Assembly: GCF_001949145.1 (NCBI RefSeq)
Contig: NW_019091706.1
Location: 115,280-174,858, forward strand
Source: Acanthaster planci
Taxonomy: Eukaryota > Echinodermata > Asteroidea > Valvatida > Acanthasteridae
Direction: 5' to 3'
Length of the DNA: 59,579 nucleotides
Position 1 is the first letter of the stretch. Every line of letters begins with the position of its first letter. This document shows, in pieces, positions 1-13,900 of this stretch. The notes beneath the pieces are model-generated. The model was not told the DNA's origin and ran no database searches. It was given only the letters and a program-made list of their open reading frames with translations. A program made the translations under genes and the position numbers.

Positions 1-162
1 GAATGATAACACCAATTCGAATGATAACAGTCACACCAATTGCATGAAATGTTGGAAAAGACAGAATAGATGGAGTACAAGAACTAGAGAAGGAGTCTCA
101 ATTCCTTAAGGATGTTGAACATGGGTCACTGATTTCAGATCAGAGCTGAACTCTTGACTTAC

Positions 163-2213
163 CTACTCTCACCATGCCAGCGAAGGAAATAACAAAAGCG
201 GCAGTATGGTAGAGAGGGAGAGTGCAATAGATGACGTCATCGGGTCCAAAGGCCACGGATGGCCGACTCGCGTAAGAGCTTATCATTATGCGGTAATGAG
301 TAACCTTGGCGGGTTTAGGGACACCTGAAAGATAAAAGTACACATCCAAGGCGACTAGTTACTATTCTACAGAGCTCCATTTCAAAGTGTTATTTCGTTG
401 TATCCAATGTTTTAGGGTTCCTATTCTGTACGGTGACCATGATCGGACGCATCTCGAATAATATCTATTTCAAAAACTGGAAGTACGCAGATTGATTGTA
501 CTAATCCTTTCACATGCGTGCGCCGATTTCCAGATACTCATTCAACATAAACAGTGACGTTATGCGGCCATTTTCAGGGATCTTACGTTGGCATACACCA
601 CGTGAATGGGAACATAGGGATTGGGGATGACAAGCAAACTCTAGAACTGGTGGGGAAGGGGGGGCCCCAAATTGCGCTATGCCGGTAGTATTTCAGAGTA
701 AATGCGCATTTAAACCTTACATCAAAATGAAACAGTTGCTGCACTGTGTACCAATGCTTCCCAGAATAGCTATTTTTATAGTTAAACATTTGTAAGACGT
801 ATTTTCTCTTCTCAAAACCGAAAAGTGGAAAATTAAAGAGCTCATTTGTGACGGCTCCACAAAAATGGGTATCATGTGACTTTTTTTCAAAATGAGTTAC
901 ATACACATTTGAATTCTTTGGATACCTTATAGGCTTTAATTAGGTGTAGGTTTGAACCCTGTGGCCTTTTGCACCCTGAAGATAAGCTGATTTTTGAAGA
1001 ATCATATCATCATCAACAAAAGTACTTTAAGAGATAAAGCCTTTAAACACAGAAAGTGGAAAACAAAATCCGGCAGCCAAGAAGGAAGTCTCTTGAATAT
1101 CCACAGCAGCAATTATAGGTTTCTTGTATGAATTATAAAAGCAGCGATAGAATAGTAAAAAAAAATCACTTCTCCACATGGAAGAGCCCTCAGTGTAAAA
1201 AGCACAGGGCCCCTTAATGCCCTTTTTTGCAGAGCTGGTTACATAGTTTACCACACCGGCCAAAAATCGGCGTGTACATGTATTATATTTCTCTCTCCCC
1301 GGGTGTGACGCCCACAACATTCACCCACCTGTTGTTCCTGACGTGAAGATGTACAGCGCCGTGTTCCGGCTGGCAATTTGTCGGCGTGATGTCGGTGGTA
1401 TGGGAGCGCAGGACTCGTCTCTTGTATCTGCTGGAATTAACCCGTGCGCCAGGGTCTCATCTCGGACCTCTGGACCTCCCGGAACCCAGACTACAGTCCC
1501 AAGGGCGTCCAGCTCATGCTTGATGGATCCAAGAGCTTCCAACAAAAGAGGATCTGAAATAGAACATTTCAAACTTGAAGTGAGAGCAAACCACATTGTG
1601 GTCACCAAGTCAATGAACACATTCAAAGACCTTTTGTCCTTTGGTTGCTTCAGGGCAAGTGCTTGACACCAAAACTGATTTTACACCTTAATTTTGTCAA
1701 ATTGAGTTTACCTTTACTGCAAGCGATTGCTTTAACATTGCAGGCTTTGATGCAATGTAGGAGGACGTCGCCTCTGAGGTTGTAGTTCAACAGTGCGATT
1801 CTTAGCCCCAGTTTGGTAAACGCCAACCAGGACACGACGAAACTGGGCTCGTTCAGCATGAATATCGCCACTGTGTCCATACGAGCTGCCACCTGGCTTC
1901 GCTGGACAAAGTGGGCGAGTTGGTTAGCCTGTCTGTCCAGTTCACCGTAGGTGAGTACCTCATCTTTGTAAAGGACGAGAATTTTGTCCGGTGTGTTCCG
2001 TGCGTGTTCTTCGAAGAAATCGCAAAGCTGAACATTCTTCTCCTCAATGTCCTTAAACACCCTCAGCACGGCCGAGCTTCCTCGAATGTCAACTAGGTCC
2101 TGGAACACCGTCGGGCCGTATTTGAGGCGCAGGAACCCGGCGGTTGCGACGGGAATTCCCGCTAGAGTTGCAGCTAATACCCCAGCTACTCGCCGGCTCA
2201 GAGGACTCGTCAT
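163..2213 (-). CDS. Gene A: SLC27A/FATP-like very-long-chain acyl-CoA synthetase, 5' part (three coding exons; runs off left edge)
   Basis: By family this enzyme would activate long and very-long-chain fatty acids to acyl-CoA with ATP, coupled to uptake, at ER, peroxisomal or plasma membranes. Coding exons on the minus strand: 1712-2213, 1329-1553 and 163-324. All junctions have GT/AG and matching phase. Exon 1 begins at the ATG complementary to 2211-2213; residues about 8-27 are a hydrophobic membrane segment, followed by the LRLKYGPT block also found in C and D, and later by NEPSFVVSWLAF and LLNYNLRGDVLLHCIKAC. Exon 2 ends in the AMP-binding signature YIFTSGTTG and exon 3 begins GVPKPAKVTHYR. 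Exon 2 (225 nt) matches gene E in length; exon 3 (162 nt) matches C and D. The remaining exons (YGATE motif, hinge, C-terminal domain) must lie left of the window, so whether the gene is intact cannot be judged. No stop interrupts the exons seen. Confidence 0.88.
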
Positions 2214-4157
2214 GTTTTGGATCGAATAATATAGACCGGTTACAAGCAAGAGGAACGAAAGTTGGAAGTATTACGTACTATATCCTGTGTGTAGTGAATC
2301 TAGAATACCAGTCTGTCCTAGTACTGACCTTATCGAGGAATCGGGCAATGATAGTATTCATTCGACCCTGGAGTCACGTTCACTGTACACAACGCTTTAA
2401 TGATTAACTTCGGTTCTGTTATTCTCTAGATAGGCACAGATTTTGCGACGCAGTTATAATGAAAGAAAAATATGTCCAGAGGTCAACACGCGCTGGGTAT
2501 ATTTTTAATTTCAGAAGTTTTCTTTTTGTGCTTAGCGAAGAGTAACACTTGCGTTGAACGACTCCACTCATACATACGTCATGAGCGACAGGCGGAGGCA
2601 GGTCTAAACCAGGTAAACTTTCCTGTGGGATCAGTAATGTTTATAAGCGAAAAGCTGTCTTAAGAAACAGTGATACGTCAGTATAGATATTTCACAGGAC
2701 AGTACCTTGTCTGGTTTATTTTTGTCTTTTCCTTGAGGGATTCATCTTGCTGGACACTTGCCATCATGACTTTTTGGATGTTCTCGGAATTAAGAGCCTT
2801 GAAACTTCAAGTTTCTGGGCCATGGACGATCATCAGGAGTGTCGCCCAGCAGCGGAAGAACATCGGCAGATGATATAGTCTTGTTGAAGCTGCGCCCTAA
2901 TACAAGCTAATGCTGGTCATAAAGGGCCAGAATACAGGCTCAGATTGCGGACAAAATTTGTTTCTTATAAAAGTGCGTCTTTTTTTGCAACTAGGTGTCT
3001 GCATTCCATGTATCCTTCCAGCCCCTTTGATTAAAAACCATTATCCTGTTCAATTGGACCGAATTTAATCGCTACTGTCTGCAGGCATTCATTCATTCCT
3101 TATTATATTTCCACACCGTGTGACACATTTCAATACATATAATTACCCATTCCAGAGTTGCAAATAATGATGTGGAAGGAGATCCCGAGGCGGGCCCGCG
3201 ATGCTTAACTTCATGCTCATCTAAACTCCAAACACGCAAACGTCATGCTACCGTGTCTGTATCAGACTGTTTCTCATGGTGCTCATTCATCGTTGCTTAA
3301 TTTAAGTGAATTAGAATTAAGCTGAAACACTAACTGAGCTTGTGCCGGCAATCATGACAAATACCATTCAAAGGGGCGAAAAATGTGCCCTGTACAGTTT
3401 AACACGCTGGCAAAAATAGCCAAACCTGGACTTGTCTTCCTCGCTGTGATTTTATATACAAAAGGAAGTTGGTTCCACGAGACTAACATAAACACACACG
3501 ATTTTGTAAACACTTAATTAGCCCGTGATCCAGTTCTACAGGGCAAATTTCACCCAACAACCATTCGATGTGATCACAGACGCACAAACACGACATTTGC
3601 CACAACTACGTGTACATGTATTTCGAATATTTGGTGTTTAAAACTTCTTGCATGCATAGTGACTAGGCCTGACTTTTATCATTGACTTGCATTTCTCGAA
3701 TATCCCGTCTGTAGAATGCTGGGAGGTCAAGGTAAAAGCTGGATTGAACCATGTGTAATGTTTCAACGCGGAAAAGTTCAGTTGTGGTTGCTGATGCCTT
3801 GAAATGCTGTGAAGTGTAAGCCTACATTGAATGTATGATTGATCTCTAGTGCCCGGCAAACAAAACATAATACGCATGCGTGGTTGACGTCAATAAAGAG
3901 GTCTGGAAAAAGTACGCGCAACGAAAGCAAAAGATTCGTTCCAAGGACACTTCTTCACACTTTTGGTATAAACTGGGTCACGTTAATTGACAGATACATG
4001 TAATCGAATAATAGCCATGAACCAACGCTCATCGAATGGCAGGCACATTTTGTATATTTGCTGAAATAAGGGAAAGAATTATTTTCAACCTTCAGTCATT
4101 TATAAATCCATTTTGATTTGCCGTTTTTTGGTGGGTTTTCATGGTGACATGTTAATA

Positions 4158-4366
4158 CACTGTAAAAAGGTAGGTCAATTTTGTATTGATAGTTTGCCCA
4201 ATGTTGGTAAAAATATCAACTTAGCAACCTTTAGGCAACAAAGTCTTCCCAACATTTGGTCAATGTTTGACCAACAGTGACCGTTGACCAACAATGTAGT
4301 AGCCTTAACCAAGGTTGGGCAAATAACAAATGCCCAACACTGTTTTGACCAACGTTTTTTACAGTG
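4158..4366. mobile_element. TA-flanked MITE, CACTGTAAAAA terminal repeats
   Basis: The ends are perfect inverted repeats: CACTGTAAAAA at the left and TTTTTTACAGTG at the right, each flanked by TA, which fits a TA target-site duplication. The 209-bp interior has no coding potential and is built from repeated short blocks related to TTGACCAAC and GTTGGGC in both orientations. The superfamily is uncertain; a Tc1/mariner-like or other TA-targeting cut-and-paste family would fit. Confidence 0.75.
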
Positions 4367-7100
4367 TACGGAGTTGCTGTATGCCAGAAACTTGCACGAG
4401 GAACTGCTTGTTAACGTCAACAGCATGACACGCAACTTCGAAGGTGCACAGTGGTGTGTATTGAAAAATCTAGTGTCACTTATTATGCAAGAACATGGAT
4501 CCATGCCATCGAGGCCCTGTGGTAGAGCGGTTATCTTCACTTTCAGGCTTGAGATAAAGTTGTGGCAAGAACTACATGGTAAGATGCTGCCGTGGTAGGC
4601 AGGACTGTGGAACAGCTTGAGTCAAATGGTGATTTGGACGATTAATTTTACTTACTGAAAACCTCCAATGCCAAGGAAATCTCAGGTAGTACCAACAGAA
4701 AAATCCAACCTCGCTTAACTCATTAAATGGATACACAATGAAGGACCCAGAGACTTGAAGGGTGCGCCCACGTATATAGGCCAGAAATATGTCTTCCGAG
4801 CTCAATAATAAAAGTTATACACTCAAAATATTATATATTAGAGGGTCCTAAGAGCATATGGAACTCGGAAATTGAAGAAATATGGCACTGCTGAACTTCT
4901 GGCCCAGACTATTAGACTTCCAATTCCGAGCAATTTGGATGAATTCGGGTCCCGGAAAGTGGCACTATTTGAGCCGTTTTGCAGAGGGATGCATTTTCAA
5001 AATGGCTACTTTTCTGGGTAGTGAAATTTCCTTCATTTTACGGGTGGTCTGCTTTGGGTCAGAATTTCTCAAACATTCATTGGTCAACCCACGAAAAATT
5101 CAAAGGAAATGAAAGAGGAAATGTCAAACATCGCTTTTCTGTGCAGCGTAAACAACTGTGCGAGTTGTGGGTATTTTTGAAATATTTGTGAAGTATGGGG
5201 ATTTATGACTACTGATTTGCTGCAGTGCACCCTGAAAATGTCGCAGGATTTGTAGGCGGAAGTTTGTGTAGCTCGTGTTTAGTTTAAGCAAGAGTGGACA
5301 CAAAGGATCCTGTTTGGACGGGAAATGTAACACCTTCGGAAACTCACCTGATGTTTATGTCCCTGACCACAACCTCGCAACGTGTGTGTGGAACTATTCA
5401 ACATATTAAATGTAACGTGACCTTTTATATTATCGTATAGATTCTTGGCAATGGTATTCGTACGCTGCAAAAGCCGGAGTGCAATGTAAAAGTCTCGAAA
5501 TGTTTGGACTTAATTTTAAAACGTCAGCTTTGTCAGCAGGTCATCTGTTGGTATCTCGCCATTTGGGTCAGCTAAAAAAAGTGAGAAATAATTGCTCTTT
5601 TGTTTTCAATTAGAAATCCAACTACGCTATTTCGTTAATGGGTATGCACAAAGAGTCTAAAGTGACAACTTGTAGACTTTATTGTAAGCCCCCCCCCCAA
5701 AAAAAAGACTCCGGTTTCTAGTCACGGGCTTGGTCCAAATGTGGTGCAGTGATAACGCGGCTCTTTTTTTCCCCTAGAAGTGATGTACGTGCACACATAC
5801 TTTGGAGCGCATGCCTTGTTACTATGAGAAGTGTGAATTAACAACTTTTAATTAATAACAAGACCATAAAATATGACAAGAGGAAATGGTTTCATTCCTC
5901 TCACTCAAACAAGAGGCTTCTATTCTTGGCATGGTGGTGAGCTTGTTAAAATACAGTAGCAAAACCATGGAAAAATTAAATGTGAAAAAATAAATGTTCA
6001 GCTCCAGTTTCCGGTTTTAAATGAAATTCTCATGAAGTGACATTCTTTATATATAGTTTTCTGCTTTAGCTTAGAGGAAAATATCAATCAAAACAGTTCA
6101 GCTCCAGAGTCAAAATGAAAACAAAATTCTCATGAGGTAAATGATACTGTTTACATTTATAAGAAGTTGCATACAAAATATTGGGGAAAAAATTCAGCTC
6201 AGAAAATAAAATCTCCTCTCACTCTATTCTACCTTTGTTTTTGGCAAGTGACGATGTATGAGTTGTTACATGTATTGTCATAATGGGATGTTCATCGCCA
6301 CTGCATGCACTCCATGTGTATGTACCGCCACTGCCTCACCGACACTGAAATAGACTGGCCCCTCACGGGATGTTGCATAAAAGCGTTTTCAATTTGTATA
6401 CGTAAGCAGGACGTAAGACCACTTCGTTTGTCTGGTTCACGGATGTGGGCCCGGGTCCAAATCAATGGCTACCAGTACGAATTACACTGAGTATTTTGTC
6501 AGCATCCAAGGCCAGTTCCCATAGAATCATGCATAAAATCAAGCCGCAGCCAACTGATACGGACACGGCCTTCGTATAGATACCGTACACGAATGACGTC
6601 ATCTGTTAAGAGTGCCCGACTGAAATGTATGGAGGCCTAGGGGGGTTTTCTTCACCGTACTTATAACTCAACTCCACCCATTGAAACACGTTAAAATTAC
6701 GCGGTAGCAGAATTCCTGCTGATCAAGTAAGTTTGGCGGCTTTTGGAAATCGTTTTATGCAAAATAATAAAATTCTTTATTTAGCCGACGCGTAGGTCTA
6801 CGGCGACGCGCGCGGGGACCAGAAACCAGAGACTTTTTTTTGGCCTAAGCTGTTCGTAAAATTTCAAAACCAGGTTTATATTTAAGTGGTTTAAGACTGA
6901 CTGTCTAAACCTGAACTATACGCTCCATTGATTTCGAAGGGCGTCATGGTATACTTTGAGCTTCTTAGAAACAGGACATATATACGCCTATTAACCTCAC
7001 CTTGAAAATCGTTCTTATGCAGTGCAAGTTATTTTAGTTAAACGAGACGGATGAATTGTTGTTTTCATGCATACAACTCTATCCTATATGAATTCATAAT

Positions 7101-7290
7101 GAGCTGGACAAAGAGAGGGCGCAATTTTCATAGCAACGGAGGCTCCTTTGGTCGGAACTGCACTTCGCTGTTTCACTTTGAAATGCACGCGTTACGCTGT
7201 CGTCGCTACCAACAACACTCACGACCAACATGGTTCTGTTCAACCAATGAGGGGATGCTTCTGCTCAAGGCTGACTGTCTCTTTAAGACG
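7101..7290 (+). repeat. Dispersed repeat R1, copy 1
   Basis: About 190 bp beginning GAGCTGGACAAAGAGAGGGC and ending near GATGCTTCTGCTCAAGG. Related copies lie at 15470-15666 (plus), 29153-29340 (minus) and 42424-42607 (minus). Shared blocks include GGAGGCTCCTTTGGTCGGAA, a CGCTACCAACAA-type block and GGGxxxCTTCTGCTCA at the end. No protein is encoded. It is probably a non-autonomous transposon; I could not define terminal repeats. Confidence 0.7.
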
Positions 7291-8186
7291 CCCTTCTCTA
7301 GGTTCTGTAGTCTCTGTCGTACAACTAGAAGTGTAATTTGATGGTATTACACATTGGTGTTTAAAAAAATTAGACCTTTCGTGACTTGTTTCCCAGTCTA
7401 GAGCTACACACCAGGCACATATAAGTGGGCGCATAAGTGGGCATGACGTCTGTACCCAGCCAGAAATGAGACGGAAAGGTACCCCCCCTGCAGGTCCAAT
7501 CCCTATACCCACCCTAGACTATTGTCACCTAACACATTTCCCATGCCTGAAAAGAACTCCGGATATTCCAGGGAAACAGACCAACACAAAGCGGGGGGGG
7601 GGTTCTCTCCGTCTCTTATATTGCCCCATCTGATGGCGACGCAAAGCTTGAGCAGGAAATTGAAAATAAACAGGGCTAGAAGTTGATGATTCTTTCGACT
7701 TTGTACGCTCAGCAGGAAATCCAATTTTTAAGTTATGTTGTACACTAACAACCCCACTTAGAGGTTAGTATAAAGTTGACAGAAGAAAACGGTGGAAATC
7801 CTAGAGACTTGAGGGAATAACGTTGAAGTTTTTACCGGTGTGTATATTCAAAGGGCCGCTCATCACGCTCGTTTAACCGCATTCTTGCATAATATGATGC
7901 GCATCACAGATGAGGGACCTTTGGGAATGTCTCTTCTGACGGTGGTGGTTTATGACAATCCAGGGAACCCGCTGGGAACTTGCCGGGTTTTGCAGTACTT
8001 AAAATCTTGGCAAATCGTGGGCCGGGGGCAGAGTTGCCCATTCAATTATGGGCCCGTACTTTTAAACAATGACTCTGCACAGGTAAGTGGGTACGATACA
8101 TGTATGTTGTGTCTATGGGGTTGCAATGACCTTCAACCTTCTTCAGATCTATACACGGGTGCGATCAAAGCGGGGACCTTTCCATC

Positions 8187-9772
8187 ATGCCGGGTATTCC
8201 AATGGACCGCCGTGTACTCGCTGCGTCTGTAGCGGGACTTTTCATCGCAGTTTCCCGGGTTCCTGCGCCTGAAAAGTGCAGTCCAACGATCTCTACTGGG
8301 AGTTCGCAAGGGTTTGAATCATAATGAAGGAAGTTTGCAAAGCCTTGCTGAAGAGTATACCTCAAAGTCATCGCCTACTTTGAGACACACGCGAAGCAAA
8401 CCCCGGTTTAAGAGTTTATCTTGTACAAAGATGAGGTACTCACCAACGGTAAAGTGGGAGAATTGGACAGAAAGGCCAATCAACTCGCCCACTTTGTCCA
8501 GCGAAGCAAGCTGGTAGCTTGCATGGCTGGACACGGTGGCGATATTCATGTGGAACGAGCCCAGTTTCGTATTCTCGTGGCTGCCTTTCAATAAGCCGGG
8601 GGCTCAGAACTGCACCGTTAAACTACAACATCAGAAGCGACACACTCCTTACTGCATTAAAGCCTGCGACGCTAAGTTAATTGCATGCGGAAGAGGTACA
8701 ACCCTATTTTCCTCTTCCAACAAAAGACCCTTTAGATCATTCTGTAACTTTTTGTACATTTCTCACCAACCTGATCAACCCTGCTTCTTCCGTTGCGAAT
8801 GATGCCCATTGTTGTGAAGACGCAGAAGGAAAGCAGGGAGATCCCATGTCAAGGAGTGCGAGAGACCATCGGTCTTGGACGATTCACTCTTCATCTTTAC
8901 ATCCGGACAATACAACAGGTAGTGAAATGCAATATTTGGAAAGAAACGTTCCCTTTCGACACTAACTATAAATGATGGAGTGTAAGCCTCAATATAAAAA
9001 AGTTCATAGCAGTGGATGTTTTTGACATCTCAATCACTAAAAGATTAAATTAAAAGACTAAATGACAGTCATATAGAAGTAACAGAAAGAGGCAACCAGA
9101 AACAATGCAACCTGAGTACATAAAATTGTTGATGTTTGTAGATCTGAGCCAATACCAGGCATACATGAAGCCAACGTGTATGGCGGCGTCCTGGTGCCAT
9201 TTAAACAGTAATATGTTCGATGTGATATATCTCATTAGTCTCACATAGTTTTATGATCCCACAATTCGCATTAAAAAGTTCCCAAGTCGTATGAAAACAA
9301 ATTCCCAGTTGGTTGACAAATGATGCTTGTTTCCTGAGACTTGCTTTGGAAGTTTGCAACGCTTTTCCAGTGATGCGTGATGATTGACTTCAGTTTTCCT
9401 TCCGTCGCTAGAAAACGGTGTGCAAAATGTGTGTGTCAAATGTCACCATGCTTGTGGGATGTTTTTATAATGGTTTTGTTGAAATTTCTTTGATGTTTTT
9501 CTTTTGGTTTCATTTCAGGTCAAAATGGTATTGTGTTGACGAAAGAACACCATCTTTAGCCAAAGGCCTTCTACGATCACGTGGTCAGGTCACTGCCGTT
9601 CTACGCATGTCCAAAGTTCTTCGAATCATGGGAGAGATGGACATCACGGGAGTATTCAAACACAAGAAGACTGACCTTGCCCGAGAGGGATTTGACCCCA
9701 ATGACCCTCTCTTCTTTATGGTTGTGGAGAAGTATTTTGCGAAGAATCGTCATCGGAAAGGCGAGGCTTTTG
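8187..9772 (+). pseudogene. Pseudogene B: decayed FATP-like gene with exons 3-7 missing
   Basis: Remnants in gene order: exon 1 (8187-8695, from an ATG, donor GAG|gtacaa), exon 2 (about 8800-8918, ending ACAACAG|gtagtg, where SGTTG is still traceable across a frameshift), a scrap of exon 8 (about 9167-9202, ANVYGGV) and exon 9 (9519-9772). Exon 1 needs several frame changes to read YKDEVLT, ANQLAHFVQRS and NEPSFV. Exon 9 has an in-frame TAG at 9557-9559 and then a frameshift: PFYACPKF is read in one frame and FKHKKTDLAREGFD in another. Only about 220 bp separate the exon 2 and exon 8 remnants, so the AMP-binding core, the YGATE motif and the SGDL/DRxGDTFR segment are deleted. Because splice sites survive, this is a duplicated rather than a processed pseudogene. 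Confidence 0.85.
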
Positions 9773-10955
9773 ACGTTTTTAAAGAAAAAAGGGAGAGAAA
9801 TGTTCTGATTCAATTCATCTCCAACCATAAAAAAATCAGATAAAGATGGAACGCCACTGAGGATTTCCCAAGACTGACATCTTTTATATGAGTCAAGTCC
9901 TGTGCAACTTAGTCCCTTGCAAGTGATTCTCTGTGCGTGTTTCAATGAATCACATTTAAGTTTAACATGTTTGCTTTATACTAATGCCAAATTCCATATT
10001 CATGAGCAAATTTGTGATGTCACCCCCAGGAAGAATCATCTATGCTGCATACAATTGCAACAACTGATGAAACTTTTGGCAAATTTACAGCCCTAAGTCA
10101 TGTTATCTATTGTACACAACAAGCAAACTAGCAGCCCTTCTCAGGTTATGTTTTCAATGCGCAAATTTAGGGTTCAAATTATTGGGAAACCTATAAACTG
10201 GATGGTGTCTTCCCTTACTGACAACATTGTAACAGTGCCCTGTCCTGCCGGGACAATGTTTAACATTTTTTAATGTGTAGTTTCAATTAACCCCAAAAGG
10301 ATATCATGGAGTTTTGATTACTTAAAAAATTATAAAGCTATTCAAAAAACACGATTAATAAAAACTCATCTATTAATCTTAGTCAAAGCTGAACGATGTA
10401 AATTAAGGCTAAACCACTACAATGTATCCAGCAGCATCTGTTATCCAAAGATACTGGCATGTTATCATTATTCTTGCTTACAAGGCCAACAGCATCTGAA
10501 CATTTCTGAAACTGAGCTCCTTGGGGAATATTCAGTCCAATAGTGCTATTTCAGGTGCAAACGACTTATATCGTCTTTTCCTTCACAGGTATTGAAAAAC
10601 ATTCGGGGCCAAGATAAAATGCGACACTTTGAGAATGTCTAGGCCGTTGGCACATATGGACCACCATAACTTCTGTAATGTGCTTTCACGCTTCCGTAGG
10701 ATGGTCATTTTTTCCCGAATACAAGTACGGCACGTCGGGAAGAGCAAAAGACTAGGGCAAGTTTATTATTCCCCGCCTACTGAGTACACATGCTATAACG
10801 GCTGAACAATACACTACGTGCTTTGTCCACTATTTGGATGACAGAAGAACTGTTCATGACTATTACAACTCAGTGAACACTTACATCCTGTACTGCTGAG
10901 ACCAGACTTGGCAGTTTCGAGTTATCAGAGGGTCTTGTGGCTTGAGTTTCTCAAA
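9773..10955. other. Intergenic region upstream of gene C
   Basis: No gene recognised. A copy of dispersed repeat R4 lies at about 9978-10095 (CATATTCATGAGCAAATTTG). The block GGCACATATGGACCACCATAA near 10650 recurs at about 35785. Just before the gene C start, TGCTGAGACCAGACTTGGCA (10894-10913) is shared with the 5' flank of gene D, suggesting a common 5'UTR. No TATA box or other core promoter element can be asserted. Confidence 0.5.
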
Positions 10956-13900
10956 ATGCCTGGTCCGCGAACTAACTACCAGCGTGCGGCTGGTGTGGCC
11001 GCGGCTACAGCACTCGGTTTACCCACTGCAGGGTTGGCTTACCTTCGCTTGAAGTACGGGCCAACCCTGGCTGACGATGTCGCCAAGTTGTACCAGAGCT
11101 ACAAAGTGCTGAAACGCCTGCAGCATGCACAGGACAACAGCTTCTACATGGTGGACTTCTTTGAGCTACATGCGAAGGAGACACCAAACAGGCCGTTTCT
11201 GCTTTACGGTGATGACACGTACACGTACGGGGATATGGACGGGGAAGCAAACAAGCTAGCTCGATTTGTGATGAGGCATGGAGCCCTCAGTTGTAAGGAC
11301 TCAGCAGCAATCCTAATGCATAATGAGCCTGGCTTTATCGTCAGCTGGTTGGCCTTTGGCAAATTGGGTGTTCGGACGGCTTTCCTGAACTACAACCTCA
11401 AAGGACGGGCCTTACTTCAATGCATCAAGGCATGCAAGGTGAAAGCTATCATGTGTGGGAAAGGTAAATGAAAAAATAAGCAGTGAGTGACGTAACTGGG
11501 GTTCCTTTTTGCACTCCGCGATCCCGGATCGGCCGAGGAGGGAAACTTACGGGGACTCATTTCCTCAGTGCAAGGGACACTCGTGCAGGTTCGGTTACGG
11601 TTTTTTGAGAGAGTTGCGACATGAGTGCCTCAATATTTTTGGAACCTAAATGGTTCATTATGTGTCGTCAGTGCACGTGGGCAGTTTGCACACAATTGCA
11701 TGTTGTTCTGTACACATTATGTACAGCCACGTGGTTCCGAACTGTGAAGTTGGCGTTACTCTCTCAATATTCACCGTGGGTTCGGTGACCGTCAGCAGAT
11801 TTCGTTCGTCTCTAATTTCTGAGCGAGGGCCACAGGCCTCAAGCTGGGGGCCGTGCCCTGTGCTCCCCCCACCCCGAATTACGTAACGGGTCCGAGTACG
11901 TGTGATAATTTACTCGCTAAATCATGGAATACTATACAGGCCAAACGTATGCGTGTAGCACAGCATAGCTACAATTCAGTATGCAATGTGCGGCAAGCAC
12001 GATCAACATTTCCAAATTGTCGATTTGAACCGGTGAACTTTGCACTAAATGCACCAGGCAAAATTGACCACGAGCAGTGGTTAACAAATTGTTGCTTACT
12101 GAACTTTGGAACTCTGCCCACTTGTGTTGTTGACTCGAGTCGCCGGCTGAACTCGAGTCGCTTTTCTAATTGCAACTTGACCTGGAAAGAAAATGACATG
12201 ATACTTGACCTGGTGAAACGGACTTGGGTAAATTTGACATGCTAACGTTCGAAAACTTATTGGTGTATCCACTGTGATCGGCACAATTTGAAAGACTGCA
12301 GACACTTTTTTGAAGAGTAGATCTTCATTGCGATTGGCGCTATCTTCTTATCCTGGGCTGCTCGACTCGGAGTCCACAGTAATATGTGCATGTGTCAATG
12401 CGAGACTGAGAATCGTGGGTGCGAGGTGGATATTTGTAGTATACCGTACCGTGCGTTTTACTGCTGCACATCGTTGAGTAGTTCCGACTACAAACTTATG
12501 AAAAAATGCAGTGCGTTCAAATAGCTGGAAAAGCAAGACACGGTACAGAGTTTAACCCTCAAAAGCCAGGTTATTTTGGCCCATCTCACACCTGGGGGGC
12601 CACTGGCAAGAACTCAGCTATGTCAGGCTTCAAACTTGGCATGCAAGCTTAGGGTTAAGGGGAAACAAGAATATGTCCTTCCAAAATTTCACTTCATGGA
12701 AATAATTTTTTTTTTTAAATCACATTTCAATGAATTTTAGACAATTGTAATATCTGCAAATAATTTGTTTAAAAATTAAGGGAGAATACATGTCCACGTA
12801 TATACATTTTATTTGTAAATTCTCCTAAGTTATTTGATGCATTCTTTGCAGCAGTCAACGGGACATGTAAACTGGTTCCCGTTCATAAACGATTTGATGC
12901 ACCACTGCAGACGGGAATCATGCTGAGGCACAATGTAGTGTAACTGCTCAGTTCGCACAATAATGTCACAGACACAGTGGTCAAAGATGTCTATAGACAC
13001 CTGATTTTAACCTCAAAAGTGCCCTTTTTCGGGGTAAAGGACTTCTCAGGGTGAAATTCTTCAATGAAAAACCGCTTGCGTTCGTAAAGCGCGCCCCCAA
13101 TCTCATTAATAGACTTGTACCAATCTTTCTTTTACCCTTCAAAGCCTTTAGTAGCGAAATCGGCGTTGTTGTCTCAAATTTGTCCATTTTGTCTTAAAAT
13201 CAGAGACCTCACCTCTGCTTGCATACGGTGCGCTCACAATTTTCTGAGCAATTGTAGAGGAATGTAAATTGAACCACAAACAAATCTTCTAAATCAAGAT
13301 GAAAAGTAAGAGTTTAACAACAGCAATGGCAGGATAATTTGGGAAAGTGAGCGAGTAACTGTATGCCGATAGGGAAATGTGATAACTACTGCGATAATAG
13401 AGTAACCCACCCTACTTTGTCCCCTGTACGATATGTAGTTTCTAGCCCCTGTGTCAAAAATTCACATTCTAGTTTCATTTGTTGCCAGCATACAAGTGGT
13501 TTATCCTGGTTTCCAAGCAGATATCACATGACCAAATGACCCAATCAACCTTTCTGTTTAAGCAACAAGGATTATTTTTCAATTGCAAGAAATAAGTATC
13601 TATAAAAGATCGTATTTATTTATCATTTTTTACAGACACTCAACTCTTGGAAAAACTGGAGACCATCATGCTGGAAATTCAGAACCTTGGAATCCAGGTG
13701 TGGGTCTTGGGCAAGGTCACCGAGCGCCCCCTGCCGTCTGGAACGACACAGGTCAACACGTGGAACGAGCGAAGCGATCCAATCCCCAAGAGTGCTCGAG
13801 ACGGAATCGGGGCCAATGACCCGTCTGTGTATATTTTCACCTCTGGAACAACAGGTAGAATACGGATGACTGTCAGGCATATTTGAATTGACCACCTGAA

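Larger units (their letters stand above)
2214..8186. other. Intergenic region between gene A and pseudogene B
   Basis: No supported coding gene. Positions 2214 to about 2640 and several blocks up to about 5400 align with 20419-22160 (copied 5' flank of gene A). The stretch also holds a TA-flanked MITE at 4158-4366, a short direct repeat (GTTCAGCTCCAG...TTCTCATGA) near 5997 and 6097, G/C homopolymer runs near 5690 and 7590, and one copy of a dispersed repeat at 7101-7290. The open frames here are short and unlike any family I recognise. Confidence 0.6.

Noticed and set aside
9418-9843. 141-aa plus-strand open frame as a gene
   Set aside because: It is the frameshifted exon 9 of pseudogene B preceded by intron sequence; the correct frame holds a TAG stop and shifts midway.
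11588-11750. Reading the palindromic GGAACC/GGTTCC blocks as hormone-receptor or other transcription-factor sites
   Set aside because: They occur as the ends of a dispersed repeat (R2) at three places, so repeat origin is the simpler explanation.
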